Positions 50,602 through 63,876 of a stretch of 64,000 nt of DNA are shown in pieces. Under the pieces are notes generated by a model. It did not search any database, was not told the DNA's origin, and worked only from the letters and a program-made list of their open reading frames with translations. Numbering within the stretch: position 1 is the stretch's first letter; each line of letters starts with the position of its first letter. This DNA is from Istiophorus platypterus (taxonomy: Eukaryota; Chordata; Actinopteri; Istiophoriformes; Istiophoridae). A program made the translations under genes and the position numbers. Where the stretch lies: positions 5,421,643-5,485,642 of the forward strand of contig CM029116.1 in the NCBI GenBank assembly GCA_016859345.1. Reading direction: 5' to 3'.

Positions 50602-53303
50602 AATTTGATTACCCTCTTCCTCTCCACAGGTGTGCTTTTAGCCACCTACCTTCAAAGACTGCCAGGCTCCTATAATGCCGGTCTATGTGCTCCCTTTGCT
50701 GTTGTTTTCCCTGCACCGAGGGGCTTTACATCATACTTGCATCAGCGGATGTGAGCGCCGCGCGCCGGAGCCGCTGCTCGTGCAGGGCGATGCCCGTGGA
50801 GGCCTGGCTGACGATGATCCCAGCGAGACGGGATCCGTCAGGGGCTCCTCGCCCGGCGACACCCGGGGTAATAAATTACCCAGAATTAACACGTCATCCT
50901 GCGCTCGGAACAGCAGCCGCACTCCACTCACGCCATGCGGCTTAATGGATCTATTAACCAAATGGATACGGGGGTAAACTGCTTTCAGAGCTGAAATTGT
51001 TTCGGAATGTGCTAACAATGCAGCCTGAGAGAAATCTGCTCATCCATTTGATATTAACTTATTGTAAAATGCCCAAAAAAAAAAAAAAAGTAAGTAAGTT
51101 AAGGAGGTTTTTATAGGACTCGGGCTACGTTTTTTTTCAATATACAATCCTGGTTAAGGAATCCAACGCTAGCATTTTGATTTATGGAGATTTTCGTCCG
51201 CCGGGCTTAGAAGCTTGTTTTGTTTTTATGGTTTTTTTGTTTTGTTCTGTTTTTTTTTTACGCATCGCCTACGTTGAATTAGCTATGACGTCCCCTGCTT
51301 CAGACAGAAAAAAAAAAAAAATCTGTGCCAACAGGAAGCACTGTGAAATGACAGCATGCTCCAGAGCCGCCCGCGGGGCCCCCCAGCCCCCAGCCCCCCA
51401 GCCCCCCCCACACCTGTTTGGGAAATCTTCTGGGACGTGTCTGTACGGGCGTCCAAAGCCCACCCTCCTGTTGATGCCTGTCACTGATAGCGGGGGGTAT
51501 TTAGTAGCTGATTCAAAACGCCAGTTGTGCAGCCGGTATCTCTTTGGCATCTCTGGCACCCGACCAGCGCCGCGACACGGTGACAGCATGGTGCGGCAGC
51601 ACCAGGACGCTCTTTTGTTTCATTTCTTTTTTTTGAACACTTCTCCCGCATGGCAAAGCGTAAATGCAGACGAGGGGGGGACGCGGCCCGCGGGGCATGT
51701 CGTTTGCTTCGGACAGGCTGACACGGTTTGACTCTGACGCAGGTGATGGGCAGTGCTTCAAAAGGAAAATGAAAAAATAAATTTATCTCGTCCTTTGCTG
51801 ATAGCAAATTCAGAAAATGAAATACAAAAACTCTATGCACCATGTGATAACATACAAGGGTATAAATTCTCATTTCTCATGAGGCTAAAACTGGATGGAC
51901 TAAGTTACCAATAATCTCCTCTGCTTTACCTGCCCACCATTTTGATAGCGCCCCCCCCCATTTTCTGCATATTTTCCCTGCATCAAGAGGAAGCTAAACC
52001 TCTGAAGCCACAATGAAATTTTTATAAGTCAGAAAGCACAAAAAGCATAAAACTATGAAATCTGAATGATAAAATCCTTTTACCGAAATGTTATGCATAA
52101 TATCAAACGTAGAAATTCTGATTCCCGACGCTGCTCCGTGCACAAGTGGAAGAGATCAATCATCTGTCAGCCAAGGCGGCTCGAACATCACGTGTAGATT
52201 AGTGTCTTCTGCTAACGTTTCTCGCCGGTTTCCCTCTGAAATCAGGAAAATTTGAGAACCCAGCATGTAAACCCCTCATAAAGGTTTTCCATCCAGTCCT
52301 GATCATCTGCTCCAGGCTTCGGCTTTTCTTAGGCCTGTTGTCTGAGTCATCCTCCCGTGAGGCTTAAGATAAAAAATGAGACTGATCACTTAGGTAAAGT
52401 GATGAATAATTAAAATTAGGACAGGAGAGTGAATGGGTAATTAAAATAGACATACAGCCCATTTCAGTTTCTCACTACTGGCATTGCCTCGGTTCCTTTC
52501 TCATAAATTCTTTTTGAATTTTCTCTGCTTTTCTGGATCTGTGACATTACAGGACATTTTTCTAACGCAGTTCAAAAACGAGATAAGCTTCTTCTTTTTT
52601 TTAAGGCATCTCTCAAGAATGAATCCTCAAGAATGTTCAAAAGTCACAGCAACAGACCCTGGAAATATGAAATAATTTTCTCACTTGCAAACACATTATC
52701 AAAACATGAATTTTGATGGATAAAAGCTCTTAAAATGCTGCTAACTTCACCCTGGCCTGTAAGGAATCCAACCGCTGCTGGAAAAAAGCAAAAGAAAAAA
52801 AAACAAAAAAACGACACAACCACATCCAATTTGTGAGGAGTTGACTGGCAAGGACCTGCCATTAAAATTGACTTTTTCATAAGTGTAATAACTGCAGGCA
52901 TAATGTAGCCAGGGAGACCGGACAAGAACGCTTTAAATTCAAAGCAGAGCGGAGGCTGTAGCCGTCGCTACAGGTCCCGGTTCATGTTTCAAAACACAGG
53001 CGAGGCGGGTTCACATGAGGAAGGGGCCTATTCTGAGTCAAATCCAAATCACCATCTGGCCTGACTCAAACGAACGGTCCAATAAATGCAGAAAACAAAA
53101 ATGAAAAGAATAAATATTGAAACAAAGCATTCCAATGATTTCTTTTTTCCTCCTCATGAAATATAGTGCATTCAATCAGTAGGAAAACCTTTCGGGTCCG
53201 GTCCAAATCAAATCGTATGTGTTGAAGCTGCGATACTGGACAGTCACTTCGGTGCAAGCCGCGAAATGGAGGAAGACCTTGCCCTACAGAACGTCGACAC
53301 ATG

Positions 53304-53359
53304 AGGAAGAAGAGCCGAACTCCACATATCAGCCAGCGTGGAGTTCGGCTCTTCTTCCT
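53304..53359. other. Perfect 22-bp inverted repeat (hairpin)
   Basis: The arm at 53304-53325 (beginning AGGAAGAAGAGCCGAAC) is exactly complementary to 53338-53359, with a 12-base loop ATATCAGCCAGC. Pairing stops abruptly at both ends. The total is 56 bases. It is too short and too perfect for a typical microRNA precursor. Confidence 0.85.
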
Positions 53360-56300
53360 TTCCTCTCTGGAGGACATGGGCTGCGCATGTGCCGAGGGTC
53401 TTTAAGTTCTAACTTTCTCACAGCGCGCCGACGATGGAAAGCATGGAAGTAGAAAGTCAGGCGCGCCGAGGTTCAAAAGAGGGAAGACCTGCTCGAGTGG
53501 GGCTCATTGTCTCACGTTTAAGTGGGGTCAAGGAAGACCGCACTGAGTCACGAACATGAAGCCTCTGCAAAGAAAAAAAAATAAAAACACCCACTCTTAA
53601 CCCCGGCATACCACACAGCGTCTCTCCAGTACAAAGGCAAGCTTTATCCGCCCCCCCCCCACTTAAAGGTGTCCCCCCTCCCCTCCGAAACCCTCGTACG
53701 AGGCCGACTTGCTTAAAGTTTAATGAAAAAGCTCGTACGGCGAGGAGGACCCGGCAAGAAAAAAAAGAAAGAAAGAAAGAAGGAAAAACGTAAACTCCAA
53801 CCGTCACTCTGGATCTGACACAGCTGCATTAGGGCACGACGCTATATGAGGCTGAAAAAAGATCTGCAGGCGAAGGAAGAAGTGAATAAAAATACTGCAC
53901 AAATAACACTTAATTGAGGTCAGGGTGATTGAACGCTGCGAGGCTAGGGTGGCTTCAGCATAGGTTCCAGATGGCAGGCTGTTATTTCACTGTGCCCTGT
54001 TAATACAGCGGGATTCGATGGTGGTAACCTGAGTGTCCCCTGGGCCCCCTGGCTCCTCCACTGCACTGAAATCAGGGCCAAGCTCCCTCCGCTGCTGCTC
54101 TGCAGGTTTACTCAACATTGAAAAAGGGGGTGGGGGTGTTTGGATTTGGTGGCGGCGGAGGAGGGGTGGGGGGGGTGTGTGTGAGAGTGTGTGTGTGCAG
54201 AGGTGGGGGTTGTGCAGCAGCGCTGGAACAAAGCATGTTAACACCACCTCTGTGTTTAACAAGTCTGGAAACAAGCAGGGGGGGGTTTCCTCCAAATCCT
54301 CATCAGAGGGTGTTTCATGTCTCGCCACTCGGTGACGGCAGGAGAGGATCCCGGCGTTCGCGCTCGTCTCTCCTTCTGGGTACGTCGACGTCGCACAACG
54401 CTAACATACAGACCCCTGATGCAAGGCACCTTTAAAAACATTCCACCCCTGCAAGTGGGTTTTCTGTGTTGTGATAGAACAAAAGTACGTTTTTGAGCCG
54501 AGGCCGCTGCCGAGAACCCCGTGGATGTTGGTTCTGGGCCCTGTCCAGGTTTCGGAGGACGTCTTCGACAAACCGCCCGGCGGATCGGGCCGCCTCTCTT
54601 GTTTCCTCAGCTAAAGTTTGCCAGCCAACTGAATTAGACGCTCATTTGCATTCAAAATGGAAACCTTCTTCCTCTCACTTCCTATGAAAGCATGCAAAGC
54701 TCAGGATCCAGCCCCATGTGGTCCTAAACTGTAGAAATGCGAGGAAGTAAGACTTGAAATTTACAAAAAAAAAAAAGAAAAAGAAAAACAACAAGTGCAG
54801 CTGAAAAGAATTTAGAAATGACACATTTAAATAGCACGAGAAGGATAAAGGATTGTGGAAAAAACAACTCCACATAGAAGTGTACTTACTTATATTGTGC
54901 ATTTGTATGTTTTCACACCCGACCAGTGGCCTATTATGTTCCAAAGTGCCTTCCTTGTGAATCAGCCCCCAAACCTCTGATTCCTTAAATGCATCCTTAC
55001 TTAATAATACATTGAATTTTGAAGACCGGCAGTTTTAAAGCAAACCAGAATTTAAGTGTTGGGATGAAAAGGTGCGAAAAAAGAAAAGAAAATGTGAGAC
55101 GCAACAAAATCCTCCAAGTATTACGTATAATGGAGATGTGTTAGGCAAAGGAATGAGAGTGGGCCCTTTCAGCGCCTCATTCAGAGGCGTGTTTTAAGGA
55201 AATAGAAGAGTTTAACCTTTTCTAGATAACACCAAGGACATCTGACGCCATCCCTGCCACCGTAAGTACGCTGAATATGGCCATTTACCTTTTATTTCGC
55301 TGGGTCATTTGCCCTCTGACTTTCACCGTGAGAAAACAAAAAAACAAAAAAACAAAACAACAAACACATTTGCCCAACCAGACTTTTATGAGCCCCGGGA
55401 CTGACGGGTCCTTATCCGACATGGAGAAGTTCTGGGGCAGATCAACAGCCTGCTTGAATGGGACCTTACTCAAATAAAAAGGACACTCACCAGACACGCC
55501 TCAACAACACAAGAAATAAGATGGATGCTTCCCAGAACAGGATGATCTTTCTACGTTATCAGGCCACATTATTACGATATTATTAAAAAAAAAAGACAAC
55601 ATAAAAATATATGATCTATATACTGAAGCTGCCTCAGTGTAAGATTCAGTCCTCGTTATGAAGCTCAGTGTGCTACGCTAACTCTGAGCCACACTCTACG
55701 TTTCCTGCGTGACAACACCCGTGTTTACCTGCTGCCTCTTTTCTAGACCTGATCCGGATCCGGGTGATCCGGATTTCCTTTTTACCAAACTATTTCCGGG
55801 ATAATGTGGCGGAATGAGAAAACCGACTATCATTTTTTATTCTTTTTTGAGGGGAGAGCTATTTTAAACGTGCTTTGCCAAGTTTTATTGATTTACCATG
55901 TATAATATTTTTACTATTAAAGAACAGATGAGCTATCTCTGTGGGATGATTTGATTTTATAGGCAGGAGATTTTTATAGACTCTTGCTTATTAAAGCCAC
56001 TTCTCTTATAAGCAGGAGCTGCCATGAGGAGCAGCTCAGGCCAGACCAGGCCACATCACCGTCTATAACTCGACTTGTGTTCTTTTTGTTTCTTCGGTTT
56101 TCCTCCTCCTTTAATTATTTCCATTTAATTTTCACCTTTTGGGTTTGGCCAGTCGGGCTCCAAGTATATGCGGCACTAGATTTTAGGATTCTTGAACAAA
56201 CCAAGCGACCTTTTCCTGCCTGAGCTGCCAGGTGAGCAATCCCTGTCATTCATACTCATATCTGATCAGATTAATAACCACTGTGAGGGACCAAACTCGT

Positions 56301-56709
56301 GCTGTAGACCAGTATCACCGATGCCGGTTAAAAGTGAATGCGTGTACGAAGTTCTCTTCTTCCCGGAACCAAACAAAAACAGTTTTGCACAGCACATTGT
56401 TTTTCAGGTTAGTTAATGGGACCAGAAAAACCTCCTCAGACAATAGATGGGTCTCAACTCGCCGGGCAACGGCGGTCCTTGAACCGACACTGACAAACAG
56501 AAATGAATCGCTAAACCTGGAGTTATGTGCTTCCCGGCTGACAGCGATAAATAATCCCCGCTGTGGGTCAAGCCGTGTACTATGGCAAAGCAGTTTCCTT
56601 CACCGAGATATTCCTCCAACTCAGCACAACAGCCGCCTTCCCCGGCCATCATCTAAATTACAAAAAAAAAAAAAAAAAAAAGCCCTTTCGTTGCTTCTGT
56701 CGGCGTCTG

Positions 56710-57027
56710 GGCCAATACAGGAGCACGCCGGGGCCCCAAACAGGAGCACGCCGGGCCCCAAACAGGAGCACGCCGGGCCCATACAGGAGCACGCCGGGCC
56801 CCAAACAGGAGCACGCCGGGCCCCAAACAGGAGCACGCCGGGCCCCAAACAGGAGCACGCCGGGCCCCAAACAGGAGCACGCCAGGCCCATACAGGAGCA
56901 CGCCGGGCCCCAAACAGGAGCACGCCGGGCCCCAAACAGGAGCACGCCGGGCCCCAAACAGGAGCACGCCGGGCCCCAAACAGGAGCACGCCGGGCCCCA
57001 AACAGGAGCACGCCAGGCCAATACAGA
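56710..57027. repeat. 22-bp minisatellite, 14 units
   Basis: The unit is GGGCCCCAAACAGGAGCACG plus CC. Two internal units are 21 bp with CCCATACAGG in place of CCCCAAACAGG, and partial units with AATACAG flank the array. Because 22 is not a multiple of three, the frame advances through all three frames and no stop occurs, producing long artefactual open frames on both strands. Confidence 0.97.
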
Positions 57028-60000
57028 GCTGCACTCACGGCCGTCAAGGCGCTGGCCAGGAGTACTGAAAGCCTGGAGAGGAAATGTAGGTAGCCAATGG
57101 CTTGGAGTCACACCAGCACTGTTACGGTCTGGGCAGAACTTGCCCCCCCCCCCCCCACGCGTTGGCCAATCCTCTTCATACCTTCTCCCGTCTCTCGCCC
57201 AATTTTTTGCACTCCAGGCGGTTTATCAGCACAGATTTCTGCACCGTGATCCTCAGCGTAGTGTTTATACAGTGCCGTGAACGTGGGCTTTTTTGTTTTT
57301 AATGAGAAATGAACTCCTCTCACCATCTGGCCTGTATTGTTTCTACGAGCACGCTGATATTTATTTATATATTTATTTATTTATTTATTGTCTTCTGGTA
57401 TTTATTGACGGAATTATTGCAAAGTGACGAAGAAAAAAACATTTTTTTAATGAACTTTTTTTAAAAAATCAACGAATAACACAACTCGAACAATTCGATC
57501 AATCCACGGAGAATTTATACATCATAATGCAATACTGTGTGTCCCCCCTCATTTTCAGTCCCTGAATGAGACCACCCAGCCCTGCCAGAATCAGGTCGGG
57601 GTAGATATTGAAATAAAACTAATGGAGATAACATGCATCAACTGCATCATTGGTTGGCCTGTATGACGCTACAGTAATTACCCCTGTTTTACATTTAAAG
57701 TGAAAAACCTACTGGCAGGTGATGTACGGTGATTGAAGTACCAGCAATATTTCCCCGTGTGTAACATGAACGATGAACAGCGAACCTTTTTTTTTTTTTT
57801 TTGCACCAACGATCGTGAGCGCACATCGGAGCTGTCGCTATCGATTACTATTGGAAGCCACGCCACGGGCCCAGCCCCCCCCAGAACTGGGCAAAAAAAA
57901 AAAAATTAACCGACGGGAGACAGGAAAAAAAAAATGAGCTCAAAAAGCAAGTAAGCGTCTCCACCAAGTTGTTCATTTTACACAACACTGCACTGGACGA
58001 TGAGAAGCCGAGCAACAGAGACATGAGGCAGTGTGGGTGGCACAGTGGGCAAGAGGGAGGGACAGAGATGTGCCGGAGCCCTTTTCCTCCCCAACGCTCC
58101 ATCTTCTTGTTTCTTTTTTTGGTCCACCTACTCAGGTATGAAGGGCCAAAAAATTCGAGGATCGGATTATCTTTCCCAACCTCATGCAGGTCCCTCACAT
58201 GTCATTCGGACGGACAGGTGCGCACACACACACTCACAATCTCACAGACAAATACACAAAAAAACACACACAAAAACACACATGCTGCCGGCTACTGTTT
58301 ACACTTCCACCTGTAATGTGACATTTTGACAACATACTTCTCATATCAGCCTCCATTGGATGTTTTTTTTCAAAGCAGACGGCCTCTGAAACCTGTTGTT
58401 CTGCTGGAACACCCCACCCCACCCCCACCCCTCTACCCCACCAACCAGCAGCAGCAGCTTATTATAGACTGACTTTAACCTTCAATTCGGTATTAAAAAA
58501 AATAAAAATGATGCAACATGGGAGTCTACTGAGATCAAGGGGCTTCGTCGTACGGGATCCAACCTGTTACAACCTGGAGTATGTGAATGAGTGGCAACGC
58601 TATTGAAGCATATGATCAAGTAGGAGAGAGTTTAAAAAAATAAATGAATAAATAAATAATATAGATATAAGAGGAAGTGATAGATTTTGTACGTTGTGAG
58701 GGCTAGAACGCAGAGTGATGTAACATCTAAAAATGCACATCTATTAAGTGACATCAACGAACTGCACGCAGCTCCCTCCTGTTTTTCAGTCTCCTGCTCG
58801 GCCATTTCTTTTTTACCAGAGTGAGAGGGGGCTGGTCAGGGAGTGTTTGGGGGTGGTGGTGGTGTGGGGGAGGTCTTCTACTTTGCGGTGCCACTTTATG
58901 ATTTAGACTGATAGGTTGCATGTATATTTACATAACGGGACACTTTGCGCAGTGTTGAGGCAGATGCTGCCACCGGAAAAGGGCTGTGGGGCACTTGGGG
59001 GCGGGGGGGGGGGGGGGGTCAGTGGGTTCTGACGCACATCGAGCCTCTCTGCTCATCTGCACCGCTAATGGCAGCATGAAGCGGCAGACCCATTACTTAT
59101 TCAACAGTGCACAAGTACTACATATCAAACGGCAAACAAAATACTTGAGCCTGCAAGTGGGATACCTGGGAGAAAAAAAACAAAAATGCAAGCTGCCTGT
59201 GAAATTAAGGATATGCTCTCTGATCCGGCGACACTTTGCACGAATGCGCAAAAAGGTCACACACCTGTGCAGAGGATCATCAAACGGTGCCGGCGCTGCG
59301 GCGACATTCTTCAGCGGCAGCGCTTAGGTTACTGGTGCTTCCTGACCAAAGGTCATTCAATTAGTCAAAGCCTTCAAAACACAGTTTACACACGTTTAAA
59401 AACTTGGGAGGATCACTTATCAAAAGAGTGGAGCAGCCTCACCAATGTTTGCCTGCCCCCCCCCTTTCCTCGCCAACCAGTCAAGTTGCAGTTTACACCC
59501 TCGCCTGTCCAGACTCGTATAATATATGGAGCGCAGACTTTTCGACTCGACAGCACAGAAGATCTATAAAATCACAAGTTTCAAGGTGGGCACCAGAGGT
59601 TACTGTCACCAATTCTGTATCCAACCAAATGTGAAATAAGGTCACAACATGCCCCCGAGTTATGGCACCACGGCGAAATAATGGCCGGGGAAGAGCTCTG
59701 GCAGACCCCCCCCCCCCATGTGATGGGGCTGTCACAGCAACGAGAACGGTGTGTCGTCCATAGAGGAGCCGAAATGGAAACAAATAATACACCAGACCAC
59801 GAGGCTTTGCCAAACTAGAGCCTTTAGTTGCACCGACGGGAAAAAGAATTGAGGGGAAAAAACAAAACAAAAAAATACCAAGACAAACAAAAAAAAACAA
59901 ACCCCAGTGACTGTCGTAGCTGTGCTTTTTTAAAATTTCACACACACACAAGAAGAAATGCTGGTTTAGACCCGTAGGCCCGTTGGAATTGCCCCCTGCC

Positions 60001-60425
60001 CCCGGCTGTCATGACTTAGTTAAAGACTCGGAGGGACAAATTACACACAAGCAGTTTATAAGCTGCCATTTCTCTGTGTCTCTCGGCCTCACTCTTCATC
60101 ACTTATTTTATACCCGGTTGCAGGAAAAAACATGCGCACACAATAAAAAACACACAGGCACACACGCAGGTTGTTGTATTTCGAAAAAATATGCACCTGT
60201 GCTGCTCGAGCAGAACCAAAGAGACTTGGTGTATTTTTAAACCGGCGATCCGACTGTCACACAGTGCGCGAAATTAAATTTTTTATTTATTTTTTTTTTC
60301 CTTCTAAATGACTAAGGAACAGTTGCATCTAGGTAACACAGTGGCATAAATAGCATTGGTTGCTAATAGCTGTGTGTTAGCACGGCTGTTGGTATTGGAC
60401 AAGAACTACAAACTAATTAGCAAGT

Positions 60426-61577
60426 AAAAAAAACAAAAAACCAAACAGCAGTTCTGGACACTTTCTTTTTCTTTTTTTCTTTTTTTAAGGTTTGTGTTGT
60501 TTTTCTTATTCATGCAGCTACAAGATGTGACACCACATAATTTTTTTCTTTTCCAGGACAGTTGGAAAAAAAACAGCCTTTCAGTTGCCATCATTAGTAA
60601 CGGTAAACTAAAGGGTTTGTTTTTTAACAGAGCAGACTGTCAGTTTTGAAAAGTGACTGATATACAACTGGGATGTTTTGAGGTTTTTTTCACCCTCCAC
60701 TGGCAAGATATCACGCCCAAGCAATTCCTATTCACACACTGCGTCCCCACGGGGGGGGGGGGGGCTGACACACAACGTTACAGTCCCACTTGGGAGAGGG
60801 GCCAAGCCGTGACGGGCGCCTGACATCAACGTACATCTAAGGACGTCGTGGGGATTGGATTGGCACGACATGCTCTTCAAGATGCGCACTCAAATGACTT
60901 TGTGTGTTTAGATTTCAGTCATTTTTTGTTTGTTTGTTTGTTTGTTTTTCCTCCTCCCTTTTGCTCTAGAGTTATGCAGAATTATCTGTGATTTTTGGAG
61001 TTTTCTTTCATTCCTACATTTCCAGTTCTAACACATGTCAGACATTAGCATCGCCGTTTTCTGATTTCACCAGGTGTTCTGTAGGTTTAAGGCTTCAAAA
61101 TAAAAGCCCTCAACTGGGGAACCATCACACGAAAAAAAGCTTTTGTTGTGAAGCCGCTGCATGAAATGTTAACATCTGGCAGTAGAGGCTGACTGTTGAC
61201 TCCCAGTTCATTAGAAGCATCTGTGATTGGGCACTTTAGCACTTCTTGAGTGTGGCTGAATCCAAATATTGGAAAGAATGAATGGAAGAGACAAAGCAGT
61301 GCACAGGGACACGTGGTAGTTTGGACAAACCTAATCTCCATCACCATAGCATCACCAAAGTAAGCATTTCCTTGCCCCCCGGCCCTTTTTTTTAATTTAT
61401 TGTGGAAACAATGGCAGTGCTGTCTCTGCACCAAATTGGAAGGCCTGACACGGAACAGAAGCCCGGCCCGATGAATATCTACCATTACACGGGGTCCACC
61501 AGGGCGTCCTATTCAATCTGGCCATGTTTGTGCCTTATCTCGCCAGACACGCTCTCTAAATGCTATGAAAATAAATT
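60426..61577. repeat. Tandem duplication, copy 1 (1152 bp)
   Basis: Copy 1 begins in an AAAAAAAACAAAAAA tract and ends at ATAAATT. It is nearly identical to copy 2: only two substitutions, one single-base insertion and an A-run length change were seen by eye. Even a 14-G run and TTTG repeats are the same length. No supported gene is inside; the matching open frames are duplicates of each other and carry no recognisable domain. Confidence 0.95.
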
Positions 61578-62731
61578 AAAAAAAAACAAAAAACCAAACA
61601 GCAGTTCTGGACACTTTCTTTTTCTTTTTTTCTTTTTTTAAGGTTTGTGTTGTTTTTCTTATTCATGCAGCTACAAGATGTGACACCACATAATTTTTTT
61701 CTTTTCCAGGACAGTTGGAAAAAAAACAGCCTTTCAGTTGCCATCATTAGTAACGGTAAACTAAAGGGTTTGTTTTTTAACAGAGCAGACTGTCAGTTTT
61801 GAAAAGTGACTGATATACAACTGGGATGTTTTGAGGTTTTTTTCACCCTCCACTGGCAAGATATCACGCCCAAGCAATTCCTATTCACACACTGCGTCCC
61901 CACGGGGGGGGGGGGGGCTGACACACAACGTTACAGTCCCACTTGGGAGAGGGGCCAAGCCGTGACGGGCGCCTGACATCAACGTACATCTAAGGACGTC
62001 GTGGGGATTGGATTGGCACGACATGCTCTTCAAGATGCGCACTCAAATGACTTTGTGTGTTTAGATTTCAGTCATTTTTTGTTTGTTTGTTTGTTTGTTT
62101 TTCCTCCTCCCTTTTGCTCTAGAGTTATGCAGAATTATCTGTGATTTTTGGAGTTTTCTTTCATTCCTACATTTCCAGTTCTAACACATGTCAGACATTA
62201 GCATCGCCGTTTTCTGATTTCACCAGGTGCTCTGTAGGTGTAAAGGCTTCAAAATAAAAGCCCTCAACTGGGGAACCATCACACGAAAAAAAGCTTTTGT
62301 TGTGAAGCCGCTGCATGAAATGTTAACATCTGGCAGTAGAGGCTGACTGTTGACTCCCAGTTCATTAGAAGCATCTGTGATTGGGCACTTTAGCACTTCT
62401 TGAGTGTGGCTGAATCCAAATATTGGAAAGAATGAATGGAAGAGACAAAGCAGTGCACAGGGACACGTGGTAGTTTGGACAAACCTAATCTCCATCACCA
62501 TAGCATCACCAAAGTAAGCATTTCCTTGCCCCCCGGCCCTTTTTTTTAATTTATTGTGGAAACAATGGCAGTGCTGTCTCTGCACCAAATTGGAAGGCCT
62601 GACACGGAACAGAAGCCCGGCCCGATGAATATCTACCATTACACGGGGTCCACCAGGGCGTCCTATTCAATCTGGCCATGTTTGTGCCTTATCTCGCCAG
62701 ACACGCTCTCTAAATGCTATGAAAATAAATT
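61578..62731. repeat. Tandem duplication, copy 2 (1154 bp)
   Basis: This is the direct, head-to-tail copy of the preceding unit. The differences cluster at about 62229-62240, where GGTGCTCTGTAGGTGTAAAGG replaces GGTGTTCTGTAGGTTTAAGG. The junction lies in an A-rich tract with one C, the same type as at the outer ends, which suggests exchange between short A-rich repeats. Confidence 0.95.
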
Positions 62732-63841
62732 AAAAAAAAAAACAAAAACATATCTGCGCCTCTGTCTTGAATTACGCACTACATCATGTCTGAGGACTGA
62801 ACACCGCATTACATGCTGCTATAATTCACACACAAGCCTTTTCCCTTGGATATAAAAGCCGGTTCGGTTACGTGGAACATGTGGTATTATCCTCCCCGCC
62901 TCTTTCTGTGCGGAGCCACTTGCCTCGACAACCTGTCCAGGTAAATATTCCCCCTGCTCTTTAATATCACTGCTTGACCTGCTGTGTATTTAGCCGCCAT
63001 GACTCACTGGGACTTTTTTTTTTTTCGACGCCCCTCAAAAGGGACCACAAACAGTCGGCCCGGTCAAGTTTTACCAATGACTGGGCCCCGTCGACGTCTC
63101 TGACATAAACAAGAAACAAACAAACGGCATCACAGTATTTTGGTGCGCAACACTTTGTGACAGTTGGTAACTTGATGGAAAATGGCTCATTCCAGAAATG
63201 ACTCACTCCCAACAACCTATTTACAAGGAGCCACATAAGTGATTTTCCACCACATCCAAACCACATCAGTAGATGAATTACTCAACATGAATGGAGTGAA
63301 ATAAAAGAGCCTAAAAATGCTTTTTATTTTAAATTTCAATATTAATAAAAATGTATACAGGTACACAGCCTTACATATGTAAATTGCTGCTCTTATCTGG
63401 TTTCTTTGAACTGAAATGTAGCAACCTAATCTCAGGCCAGAGGGATTAAGGAAAAGGAAAAAAAAAAAAACCTCCTAGAACCAAAAAGATTTTTGTCAAC
63501 TAATTAACACTCTCATCTTGAATCTTAAATAAACCGCTTAACATCAAAGCTGCTCAATTTTACACCTTACCACACAGGAATTATCTCTTCAGTGGTGCGA
63601 AAATGCCATTAATACAAAATACTGTGGATACCACAGGCCAGGACAACAAGGTCTTTGCTCAAAGGTGGCGATGTTGAAGTCACGTCTGTAAATGCAACAG
63701 TTTAGATCTCGGGATAAAACTGAATTATGTCCACGTGCAACGTATAGCGGTGACGCTGGGGGAGTAACTCACCAGGCGGTCAACGGCCGGTTGAGACTAT
63801 TTCTTTTGGTTTGGTTATATTTCCCAGAGACGACGATGTGC

Positions 63842-63844
63842 AAA

Positions 63845-63875
<31 letters not shown>

Positions 63876-63876
63876 A
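63842..63876. repeat. (AAAT)n microsatellite
   Basis: About eight perfect AAAT units. Confidence 0.95.

Noticed and set aside
53987..54328. Minus-strand 113-residue frame beginning with an acidic RHETPSDEDLEETPP
   Set aside because: It crosses a G-rich low-complexity tract, has no recognisable domain, and no splice partners were found.
56563..57111. Long open frames rich in repeated GARRAPNRSTPG and AGPQT-like peptides on both strands
   Set aside because: They are produced by the 22-bp minisatellite being open in all frames; there are no splice or start features and no family similarity.
60406..62855. Pairs of identical predicted proteins
   Set aside because: They exist only because the 1.15-kb segment is duplicated; none has a recognisable domain, and they span homopolymers.
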